Shown here in pieces: positions 42,694 through 53,700 of a stretch of DNA of 64,000 nt. Position numbers and translations under genes: made by a program. A model generated the notes under the pieces. The model searched no databases. It saw only the letters and a list, made by a program, of their open reading frames with translations, and had not been told where the DNA came from. The stretch's first letter is position 1. Every line of letters starts with the position of its first letter. Source of the stretch: Gari tellinella (lineage: Eukaryota; Mollusca; Bivalvia; Cardiida; Psammobiidae); assembly GCA_922989275.2 (NCBI GenBank), contig OV277862.1, positions 17,279,543 through 17,343,542 of the forward strand, written 5' to 3'.

Positions 42694-42739
42694 ATCTTAA
42701 CTTGTACCGGACCGAATTTTGTCGGACCTTTGCATTTCC

Positions 42740-42774
<35 letters not shown>

Positions 42775-43675
42775 TGTATTCCCAATTCAAAAAAAAAAAT
42801 CCCAAATTCAAAAAAAAGAAAATATATTTTTTTTTTTTTTGGGATACAGGTTGTTAAGTTACAACCTGTATCCAAAAAAAGAAAGAAAAAAAAAGAGATG
42901 TCACAGAACTGATAACTCAAATTCAAATAAAAACTAATAAAACAAGTGGAAATAACTACTATATGTTATTTTTCTGGCCATTTGGCTTCAATGTATGTGA
43001 GATCAATTTTAAAAATTCTTCCCAAAACATTAATTTTTCGCGCCGAAAATTTCCCAAATCAGACATTGCAGTTTTTCCCAAAATGGCCAGAAAAAGGCCT
43101 GCTGTAGTATTCTATTTATTGTAAAACATATCGAAAAAAGATATGCGAAATTGCAAGGGTACACGCTCACATCTTTTTTTCGACGTTATTTCCAATAGAT
43201 TACTAATTAAAGGATTCGTCGACAAAATGCATCATGTTGAGTGCAAGTAAATGTCAAAAAAGATTTGAGATTGCGAGGGAAAATCTTGCACCTTTTTTCA
43301 ACGTATTTTCCAATAGAGTATAATAGGATTTGATGACAAATTATGAAAAAAATATGTGAGATAGCACTGCAATCCCGCATCTCTTATCAGCATTTTTCTA
43401 AAATTGTAGAACAGAATTTTTTTGGGCCCTAACAGGATTCTGTACTATCGGGAAAATAAAGAGTTGACCACAAAAAAAAAATAGTTGATTAAGTTTGACC
43501 TTCGACTTGAAAATGACACATTTTATATGAATTATATAGGAGAGCTTGTTTGGTGCTCCATATGTTGTTGTTGTTGTTGTGTTTGTAGATTCCTCCGTTG
43601 ACTTGTCGGAGCACCCAGGACTTGGTAAGTCCTGGTAATTATGGCGTTCTCACTAATAAAGTTCAGAGATGAAGC

Positions 43676-44072
43676 AAATAAGTTCAAAGAGCCTTATGCC
43701 AAGGCTTACGGGTCCGTGTATTAGCGGCCAGAAATCACATGTTAATATTAGCTTCACACACGTCTGCCTTGGCTACGAATTATAGCTGAAAACTAATATT
43801 GCATGCACATGTATAGTCTATTCTTAGGGCTCACAAAAGAAACACGTCCGTTCAGCAGGTATGGCAAGAAAACACCTGGAACTAAGTGGAAGTCCTACCT
43901 GACTTCTTAAGTCTATTATAGTTCAAAATTAAACAAATAAGTTCAAAGAGCCTTGTGCCAAGGCTTACAGGTCCATGTAATGGCCGCCAGAACGCTCATG
44001 TTAATGCTAGCTTCACACACGTCTGTGTCTAATGCACTACGAATTATAGCTGAAAACTAGCACCGCATGCTA
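43676..44072 (+). repeat. Diverged tandem duplication, period about 260 bp
   Basis: AGTTCAAAGAGCCTTATGCC...GAATTATAGCTGAAAACTA at 43679 recurs at 43938 with scattered changes. Confidence 0.75.
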
Positions 44073-44339
44073 ACATATACATATACTCTATATATTCGGC
44101 ACGACCACGCTCAATTATCTAACAGAATATTAAACAACCGCTATACATTTTCGTAATGCAAACCAAGTTGTAACAAATTTACCAATTTCCGCATTTCTAC
44201 AAATTCTAGTATATTGCCCGAAATTTAACTTTTCTTTATCTTAAATATAATTTTTTCGGCTTTATTAATCATTTAGTGTAGATACTTTTAGAGCTAACAT
44301 GTATTTGATTTTCGGCAATTCTTAAAGTTACACGCCGGT

Positions 44340-44470
44340 AAATCATCTAGGCGGAACAGCCGCATGCGCATGTCGGCCTTTCTCGCAGAATACCGTTTTG
44401 GACGCCATTATCGTACTCCGAGAGACAAACGTGATTTCATCAAAATTTTCGAGTTTTGCAGCGGTAAAGA
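44340..44470 (+). promoter_or_regulatory. CpG-rich candidate BANP promoter / first noncoding exon
   Basis: A locally CpG-rich stretch in AT-rich surroundings. It holds CCGCATGCGCATG, similar to the NRF1 palindrome, and GACGCCATTAT, similar to a YY1 site. GCAGCG|GTAAAG at 44463/44464 could be the donor of an untranslated first exon leading to the 47654 acceptor. A 69-codon minus-strand frame runs across it without recognisable similarity. Inference only. Confidence 0.3.
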
Positions 44471-44916
44471 ATGTTACAGGCGATTCAGTCGTTTTTCTTG
44501 TAGCTCCGTCATTTTGTAACATCACAAGTGGCTGGGAAGAAATAGACTTCATATGCTGATTTTAAGATTTTGGCCAAGAATTGATTTTTCAAGAAATTAT
44601 GCTTGAACACGTCATTTTAGAACGAATTTGACAAGCATCGTCTGCAAGTGAAAATGACCCCAACTAAAATGCTTCAGCTTTCTCCTATTTCTAGCCTAAG
44701 CATGATAGGTCATTATACATCTATGTAAGTTTTATTTCTTGTGAAAATTAAACATGTCAACGTTATAAATATGTTGACACCATTAAACTGCGTTGTTATT
44801 ATTATTTTGATTTTGACATTTCAAATGTCATCATGAAGTCGAGATGAAGGTGTGTTACTCCTATAATGTCTGTCTCATTATTTGACTTGATAAGGATCCT
44901 ATCATCAGAAATGCGT

Positions 44917-45016
44917 CAATATCCTGATATAGCCCCAGCAGGACACCACTGTGGCTCATTCCGTATATACGGAATGAACCACATCACGTGACTGCTGGGG
45001 CTATTCCAGGATATTG
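44917..45016. mobile_element. 100-bp palindromic MITE
   Basis: CAATATCCTGATATAGCCCC and GGGGCTATTCCAGGATATTG arms, centre CCGTATATACGG. Confidence 0.8.
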
Positions 45017-45653
45017 CCTTTTTCAAGGCTTTAGTCACTAAAAATCTTCGGTTAGAATCATGTTAATCCCAGTACTTCAACTTCTTTCTGCCAAACAATC
45101 AGTTTTGAGAGAAATTGAGTATGAGTACTATGACTGGCAGGCGCTGTCAGGATACAGTGTGTTAAAAATATTAGAAGTGCAAGGTTAAAAGATAAAAAGG
45201 ATCATAGCTAAAAGATAAAAGATAGTTATAAAAAACAATGCAGTAGCTATGGTTAGAAACCGTAGTCAAGGATGCACCGTCTACCTAGACGGGGTATACC
45301 TCTCCACAGATTCACATTCACATTTCACTTTGGGACAGATTATCTTGAATTTCGTTGAAACTAAAAATAAACATATTCTCACAAGTAACTTTCAGGTTAA
45401 TATCAATGTTACTAGAAACGGCCAGTTAATTTCTCAAGAAAGGGCTAAGTACTGACTGAAAGGACCATTCCTGATTGGTCTAATAATATATAGCAGTATA
45501 TGAGGCTGTAACAGATCTCTTAAGTCTCTATTGCTTACACTGTCTGTACATATATAGTTAAATAGATTAAATTACAATGTTCAAACATAAGTTGGCACCC
45601 TGCATGTGTAGATACAGATGGAACTAATGCGGTGTCTTATCAGGATCCAAACT
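45017..45653. other. Intergenic, unidentified 68-codon frame
   Basis: A plus-strand frame at 45249-45455 (VRNRSQGCTVYLDGVYLSTD...) has no similarity I recognise and lacks supporting splice or promoter signals. Otherwise AT-rich. Confidence 0.3.
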
Positions 45654-46503
45654 CAGTGGGTTTTTTCACCCAATTGGGAACGGGTCCGGTACCCCTCAGA
45701 TTGGGAATTTTTCAAGTCAAATTGGGAAAACCGAGTTTTGAAATGATGACAACGCAGAAATTGGGAATTTAAGTTACTAAACCGTTAGAACTCACGGTTT
45801 ATGATGGTAAACATGGTGTAGAAACTAAATCTACACTCACGGGGTGTGTTACTCACAGTAGATGCTGTTGCGGCTGAGACAGAGTTGATGACAGTAAAAT
45901 TAGTAAAATCCAAAATCTTATCTTATCTATCTCTGGATTATAACTGCCAATCACGCTCGCGAGTGTTAAAGGTAGTGATCTAGATTCAAGTTTTTCATTA
46001 TCGTCTTGTTCAAAACAATTCTGTAATACTTTGAATTATGGCTCACGATTGTTTTAATTGTAGGTTTTCTATTTTATAAATGATGGTAAACAGAGTCAGA
46101 CTGGGTTTGTAAACTCTCATCAATTTCAGCGGATTTTGCGATCACGCAACATTAACCAGTCTCGATGAAGGGGCATGTATAAATCTTCGCCCGGACCGTT
46201 TCTGAAATTTGGCCGTAATCACTGGTATTGTTTTATACATACTCCCAAAAATGTCAATGGAGTTGTGTAACTTTGTTTACATTCATTGTAACAAAAGATA
46301 AGTCGAATATGTATGGTTTGCTATGATTTAAAGGGAAAATGTAATTGATAATTGGCAAATATGTTTATTTTGATTGGGAACAGGTCAGATAATTGATTTC
46401 TTTTGATTGGGAAGGGTCCGGTCATCAAATTGGTACAGGTCTGTCTCGAATTGGGAACGGGTCCGTTCCCCGGTACCGTCCAAAGAAGGAAAAAAACCTG
46501 CTG
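45654..46503. mobile_element. CAG-ended element rich in AATTGGGAA motifs
   Basis: CAGTGGGTTTTTTCACC and GGAAAAAAACCTGCTG ends; both subterminal regions contain AATTGGGAACGGGTCCG in inverted arrangement. Relatives at 47150-47356 and 59097-59412. hAT-like by ends only. Confidence 0.5.
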
Positions 46504-46784
46504 AAACTGTATGCAAAGTTGCCTTTTGGCACCATTGGCAGTGGTTCGAGTGAAAGAGTTAAGAGCTTAAAAATTAAATAGGCAGACTTTAAATCAAAGG
46601 TCATTAAAATTAGAGTCAAATATATATATGCTTTGGGTATAAAATTTCCGATAATTTTACATTCTATTCACCTGATGACTTACTGCACAGTTGAAATATT
46701 GATTCTTCACATGACTTTACTCATGCACCCATTCGGAACATTTGAACCAAGTTTGATCAGTTTGAAAGAGACTCTATAGTCTAT

Positions 46785-46955
46785 ATTTAATTTTACCCCA
46801 TAGCCTGTTTGTAGTTTTGCTGATAGGTGAACACTTAAAGCAGGTTGAGGTGCATTCTGCTTTATTTTCAGCCTGCTTTATTAGCTACCATCTGCTAGAA
46901 TATATAGAAAATATTTGTTATTGCATATTAACAACTGTATAAAATGGAACTATTT
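46785..46955 (-). mobile_element. MITE family A, truncated
   Basis: TTTACCCCATAGCCTGTTTG and a shortened core, interrupted at CCAGGCCTTTTTCCGG. Confidence 0.6.
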
Positions 46956-47029
46956 TCCAGGCCTTTTTCCGGTACATCCACGTTTCCAATGAGAAATGGT
47001 AAAAATAAATAATTCCCAATTTGAAGAAA

Positions 47030-47480
47030 AAAAATCTCATAGAATCGCCTTTTAGCACAATTTATTCCTCCACAGCGGAAAAAAGTACCAATTCATACAA
47101 TCATAAACATGTACCAAAATATATATTTTCTGTATCGTAGCAGATGGTTCCAGTGTTTTTTTTCACCACTTTGGGAATGAGTTGGTACCCCATTAATTGG
47201 GGAAAATATGCCCTAAAACAGGGTAAAAACGTGATTTTGGGAAAAAATTGAGTCGTAAAAGGCTCATTTTGGGGGAAAAATCGTGCCGTGAAATGCTCAT
47301 TTTGGGAAAAAATCCCTTGTTTTCAATTGGGAACGGGTCCCCAAAAAAACGCTGGGTACCTTAACGCAGGCTGAAAATAAAGCAAAATGCACCTTAAGGT
47401 GCATTTTGCTTTACTTTCAACCTGGTAGAAGTGGTCACCGGTCTTCAAAACTAGAAACAGGCTATGGGATAAAGGATTAA
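47030..47480 (+). mobile_element. MITE family A interrupted by a CAG-ended element
   Basis: Arm TAGAATCGCCTTTTAGCA, interruption at about 47150-47356 (CAGTGTTTTTTTTCACC to AAAAAAACGCTG), then core AATGCACCTTAAGGTGCATT and end TATGGGATAAAGGATTAA. Confidence 0.7.
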
Positions 47481-47664
47481 AGGTAAAGCCAGGGTTACCG
47501 GTAATAATGTAAAAGAGGATTTTTGAAAACTATTTAATATTTTGGAAGATTTCAATGTAAAATCTGACATGTACATAAAAAACTACATATACAGTAACTG
47601 TATAAATAAAAAACCAACTAAATGCTTCTAAACGCTATATTGTTTGATTATAGTGCTATGAAGG

Positions 47665-47788
47665 ATGGCCACAGATACAAGAACATGCATCGGAGTAAGC
47701 AACCCACCTATGGTCCAGATAGCTGTGCAAGGCTTGATGGACACAACTCCAACAGATGACAACCTCGATTCAGGATCAGAACATGATG
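47665..47788 (+). CDS. BANP: BANP coding exon 1: N-terminus
   Basis: Forty-one codons plus one base of Asp42. MATDTRTCIG then PPMVQIAVQGLMD resembles the VVQIAVEDL segment of vertebrate BANP. The ATG has A at -3 and G at +4. An acceptor-like GATTATAG ends at 47653, so the exon probably starts at 47654 and earlier exons are untranslated. An upstream ATG at 47658 opens an overlapping 33-codon frame to 47759. The donor GATG|GTTGGT is weak, but the phase fits exon 2. A MITE begins 20 bp after the donor. Confidence 0.85.
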
Positions 47789-50700
47789 GTTGGTGCATTT
47801 GAATTTTCTTAACCCATTACCCCATAGTTGTTTTGACCTCAGGGTTGGCACGATATAGCCCGCCTAGTAACCCGTGATCTCTTGAAGCAGGTTGAAAGTA
47901 AAGCAGAATGCGCCTTAAGGCGCATTCTGCTTTACTTTCAGCCTGCTTAAAGCTACCATCTTCAAGAATATAGAAAATATTTCTGATGATACATATTCAT
48001 GAATGTATAAATTAAAACTATTTTCATCGGTGTAGGAATAAATTAAAATCGTAAAAAGGCATATTTATGGGGTTATTAACCCATATAACTCGGGGGTGTA
48101 AAATTCCACTCGCCCGCTCGCCATGGCGAGTAACATTTTATCAGGGCGAGCAGATTTTTTGATTTTCTGATAATTTACAACAGAAACTAATGAGCATAAT
48201 GTCATAATCACCCTGCAGGGCGAGTAACAATTTTGAAATGTTTACACCCCTGTAACTTAATAGATAAAACAACCTTCTCCTACTTTATTCCTCAAGCTCC
48301 ACTAAAAATATTCCTTATACAGTCATTGATACATAGTCTATGTATCAATGACTGTATAAGGAATATTTTTCAGTGGAGCTTGAGATGATAGTTACATACA
48401 TGTATATTATAATACAAAAACTGTTAAACACTTATTGATTATATAAAATGTAGATGGAACTGTAAAGCAAGATAAAAGTAAACAGAAAATCTCCTAAATG
48501 AGCTTGCTGTTTTTAATTTCACCTTGCTGTAAGCACTTTTTAGGAGCCTCATGCCTTAAATGCAAGATAATTAAAATAAATTAGGGGTGGTAAACTGGTA
48601 ATACATGTAGTAGAGCTCTAGATAAGGGGAGTATTTCAAAAACTAAAATCTTTATTTCTGCACTAAACCCTACGGTATAACTACTCATTAGAATCGTCTC
48701 TTTGAGACAATTCTAATGAGTAGTAGTACCATAGGATTTAGTGCTGAAACAAGTGAGCAAATGTTGGATTTGTTCAGTTTACTCCTTATTTATCCTTCTT
48801 TACTCTTATCTGGAGCCCAGGGTCAAAGGTTATAAAGCCTTTGAGCTGAGTCTGAAGTGGTTCTCAAGCATTTGATTGGTCAGATTTGAGCCAATGCATG
48901 AAAAGTTGAAACAAACTGAGACTCAGCTCACCTTGGACCCTGATGTAGATAGGTTTTACTGTATATTTCTTTGTAAGTAATGCCGTATATTTTTTTATTT
49001 CAGACAATTGCGATGAGCCAGCATTAAAGCACAGAAGAGTGGATGTTGACTATGATATCAACTCTGGTGCATCTGTCAAGGTATCAAGTTTCAAACTAAA
49101 ATATTTTTCATGGTAGACAAATACCTTTCTATAAACATTCTAAAAACCGACAGACATGACCAGTGGTATCACGCACTACTACAATAACAGGGGTCGTTTG
49201 TTTGATCCTCCCGCTAGACCCAGTCCTTTGGATTCATGAGACTTTATGAACAGAGGTCAGATGTGATGTTCTCTAATTCTTTTGGATGCCCGGAGTAAAG
49301 TACTTAAGGCACATTCTGCTTTACTTTCAACCTGCTTTAAGTGGTCACCATACATGTGATATCTCCCGATATGGCCGGGAGCTCCCGAAATTAGACCTCT
49401 ACTCACGATCTCCCGGTCGGGAGACGAAATCTCCCGATATTTCATTTGACCAGATTCATTTTTTTTTAAAATGAACTTTTATATCATGTACCTCGGTCGC
49501 GGACTCTAAAAATCTTAAAATTTGGCTTCAGAGTTCTCTGGCTAATCCCTACACACGCTTATCACCAAACGCTAAGTGATGCGTGTAAACACGTTATGCA
49601 ATCGTCGATTACTTTGATTGTGTACACGGAGTGACATGTGTGGCACTATTGTTATGGCAGGCTGCGTGATAACTATGTTGGGTAAAAGTTTGCCCACACG
49701 CGCCGAGTAGATCTAATTGGTTATCAAAAAAGTGATTGACAGGTTCCCCCCGAATCTGAGACATCAACAACGGCACCTTTCAGAAGCAGTAATGCGAATT
49801 GGATTAAAATCAGATAATTCTTCGTAAGTTCTGGACAAACACACAATTTAGATGAAAGCTATTCAGAATTTAACATTTATGAATTGATTTCCTCCACAAA
49901 ATACTTTGAATATTCACGTAACAGAAAAATACTTCGAAAATTATACCGTTACAAAATGACGGGGCGCCATAATATTTGCTACGAGAACTACGTTTATTTT
50001 GTCAGTCTAAAAAGTATTCCCAAGCGTCGTTTTCTACAATCAATTAAAATTAATCTGTTTGTTAAATACGATTTGTGCAAATGTATAATTATTTAGTTAG
50101 ATTTTACAACGAATTACGCTCGTAAAATTGATTTGCAATCAGTTTTCGCGGTAGAAAATTTAGACGCGTTATTTCGTTGTTAAAACCACACCCACTTTAT
50201 GGGGCTAGTAAATGTCGTCTGCAGACTTTGTCATCTGCAACAATTCAATTCTCTCTAAGTTAATTTTTGTGCATTTTCTTTCAGAAAATATCAGTTTCAA
50301 ACAGTTTGTATCTAGATGAGATGATGCGGCGTCTCATCTGGATCCATACTGTTTACAAAATCAATAACAGATACTTAAGTTGCTAACTCTTTCTATTTCT
50401 ACTCCATAGATAGAAATCTAGACCATTTGAACTAATTCATTCATTCTCTCAAGAAAATAGATATATGATAATGTCCACTTTATCTTTACTATAGTCATGC
50501 ATAATAATATAAGAACCATAAGAAATAGCTCTTATATCCTAGCAGTTGGTAGATCTAGCTTAAAGCAGGCTTAATCTTTTACTGAAGTAGAATGTTCCTG
50601 AAGAGTATTCTGCTTTACGTTCAGCCTGCTTTACACAACTATCCCTCTGCAGTACTAAGATACTAAAATAATAGGCCCATGTCAGTATTATAAGAATTAT

Positions 50701-53700
50701 ATCTCTGGGTGAAAATTGTCTCTGTCTTAGTGGTCTATAGACTTATCTATTCACTTATTTAAAAAAAAAAAAAGCAATTAGTGATTAACTTATGAATATA
50801 TATAAAGTTTTGGATTTTCATCGCCTGCGTACGGTGGCACTAAGGTGACATCCCTTGTCCAAAAATTCAGTTTGTTTTCCCGAGTCCAAAATTTTTTTTT
50901 GGACACGGGAAAACAAAACTTTTGTTTTCCCGACTTTTTTTTTTTTTTTTGGACACGGGAAAACAAAAGAATTTTGTTTCCCCGACTTTTTTTTTTTTTT
51001 GGACACGGGAAAACAAACTTTTGTTTCCCCGACTTCTTTTTTTTTTTTTGGACACGGGAAAACAAACCTTTGTTTCCCCGACTTTTTTTTTTTTTTTTGG
51101 ACACGGGAAAACAAACTTTTGTTTCCCCGACTTTTTTTTTTTTTTTTGGACACGGGAAAACAACAACTTTTGTTTCCCCGACTTTTTTTTTTGTTATGCA
51201 CCGACATTTAACAATATATTGTAAAATGACTAACAATGCAGGCCCTGATCAGAGGGCTCATACAGGAGCCCTCTGATCAGGGTCCACACTGTTTGCATGG
51301 GGGTCAAGTGTAATCCTCCCAGGGACACTGTTTGTAAATGCTGAGTACATTCGTCGCTAGGGTTGAATGAGTTAAAAAAAAATATGGTGCTACAGCAGGT
51401 GGTGAGCACTTTGCATAAAAAGTGGCCTGTCGTCTTGTCTTATTTGGGGCTCGAACGTACGTGTCTTGATAGATATTACAGTTATACCTCTGAATTCTGG
51501 ACACTTGTGTGGGTTGAAATAGTCTCATCAATGAACCCCTGTGACAACAAGCTAACTTTTGACGGGTGCCGTCCTCAGGGTCTCATGGCAATAGCCGAAA
51601 AACAGGGAGGAAATTAAGTTTTGCCTCATTCTTTAAAATCACAGATTGAGTCACATCTACTAGTTAAATTCACACAATTTTTTCTAAAAGTCATTTTGAA
51701 AACAATTTCTGACCTCAACTCATGCTTCATGTTACCACTCATCTAATTTTAAACTTTTCAAAATACTCCAGCAGAGGTTGTTTTTATGCTGTTTACATGG
51801 CTGTAAGTACACGCTGTACACAAAGATGATACTCACTGGACTTAAACCAGATTTAGACTAAATCTCTAAAACTAAAACTGTCTTATAAGTTATATGTAAA
51901 CAAGTTTTTTGCAGAAGATTAACCCTTCTTAAGAGCACAGGTGACCATTTAAAGCAGGTTGAAAGTAGAGCAGACTGTGTTTGACTTTCAGCCTGCTTTA
52001 AGCTACAATCTGCTAGGATATAGGATTTTTTCTTATTTTGCAAATTTATTACTGTATAAAATGGATTTATTTTCTTCAATGGATGAATATAATATATACG
52101 TAAAAAGGCGTACTTATGGGGTAATGGGCTAACAATATGTGACCACATAGAGCAAGTTAAGGGTTAAATCTTTAGCAAATGCCAAAAAAGCAGAAATTGC
52201 TATAAGCATGGTTTCTGATAAGGGACTTGACTGTTGGCCACTTTACTTATCAGAATGATTTAATATCATTTGCTTTTTAAGCAAAGTTCTCTATATATAC
52301 CGGTAGTCAAAATGGACAAGCTAGACTTTACGAGTAACTAGAATTGTTATTAAAAAGTTTTAGAGGTGAATGATCACTCAGTTTTGTCCAAGGGCATGTG
52401 CTTTGTAACTGGGAAACAGTTTTGATACAGATCAGATGCGACATTATGCAGCATCTTATAATGGATCCAAACTGTTGACAAATAACAATCAACTCGCGAT
52501 CAACAGCATAAGGGTTAATTGCAGAGCTATCATAATCCCCTAGATTGGTCAACATTGGGGGGGGGGGGGGGGAGGGGGGGGAGGGGGGAGGGGGGGAGGG
52601 GGGAGGGGGGGGGGAGACTGTTATTAGTGGCTTGAAACAGCCCTTTAATTAATGCCGGTGTACTGTGAGGACAATCGCCTGAAGTCTAAAATTAGCTCGC
52701 TGTCTCTAACTGTACACAGAGTGGACTAGGGTTGAAAGAGGGATCTAACGACGAACTATTGCGTTGTTGGGTGCGATGGTGTTGCAGAGAGCTCTTATAT
52801 CAGCTTTCTGTAATACCATCGTGCTGCTCTGGGCGACCGCCTGTTGGGGGAACCGTTGATGTTTGACTGTTTGTGTCTGTATACGACCGTTTGAAAGTTC
52901 TACATTCCGATAGCGTCATCATTATGACGTCATATAACTGTACCATTATGTGATGTCATGATTGTGAACGTTTCGCATGCTTTGCTTAGTCTGGTTACCG
53001 TCGTGCCACAATAAACGGCGTTTTAACTTCTACATGTAGATCTATATAGACTCAGTTTCTAACAGATCTTTTTGTATCTAATTTTCACTCTGGATTTAGA
53101 TGAATTTCGCTTTAGCACTTTGTAGGGTTTTTAAGCAACATGACATCATATTCTGTACAGATCTATCCTGATACGTCAAAGGTCTTAGTAGCGTCACGTG
53201 AGCTTTGGAGCCATATTGTGGAGGGCAGTTAAATACGGGCTTTACGATTGGCTGAACTATCTTGTGCGCACAAGATAGCAATTTTGTTTTCCCGTGTCCA
53301 AAAAAAAAAAAAAAAGTCGGGGAAACAAAAGTTTGTTTTCCCGTGTCCAAAAAAAAAAAAAAGTCGGGGAAACAAAAGTTTGTTTTCCCGTGTCCAAAAA
53401 AAAAAAATAAAGTCGGGGAAACAATTTTTTTTGTTTTCCCGTGTCCAAAAAAAAATTTTGGACTCGGGAAAACAAACTTAATTTTTGGACACGGGATGTC
53501 ACCTTAGTGCCACCGTACCTGCGCCTAGTTTTGTCGCGAAAAAAGTGTCGCGAAAAAAGCTCCCTATTTGGCACCCCAATCTCCCTATTAAAATTTCCAG
53601 ATCTCCCTATTTGGGTCCAAGAAAATATCACATGTATGGTGGTCACCTGTCTTCCAAACTAGAATTAAGTTATGGGATATCATATTGGGTTAACTTTTCA

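Larger units (their letters stand above)
42334..43101. mobile_element. hAT-like non-autonomous element with giant hairpin
   Basis: Ends CAGGCCTTTTTCTGG and CCAGAAAAAGGCCTG. It contains an (AT)n tract, a 220-bp near-perfect foldback and a second hairpin (GATACAGGTTGTTAAGTTAC). No coding capacity. Confidence 0.65.

Noticed and set aside
44343..44552. 69-codon minus-strand frame in the CpG-rich region
   Set aside because: No recognised similarity; the composition fits a promoter or 5' UTR better, so it is noted only as a candidate regulatory region.
50790..51276. Several overlapping long frames with repeated KKKKKSGKQKFVFPCP or FFFFFWTRENK
   Set aside because: They are translations of a 45-bp tandem repeat with homopolymer tracts, open in many frames on both strands, without splice signals or relatives.
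53257..53646. 129-codon minus-strand frame
   Set aside because: Same tandem repeat in the inverted block, extended by chance into flanking intron.
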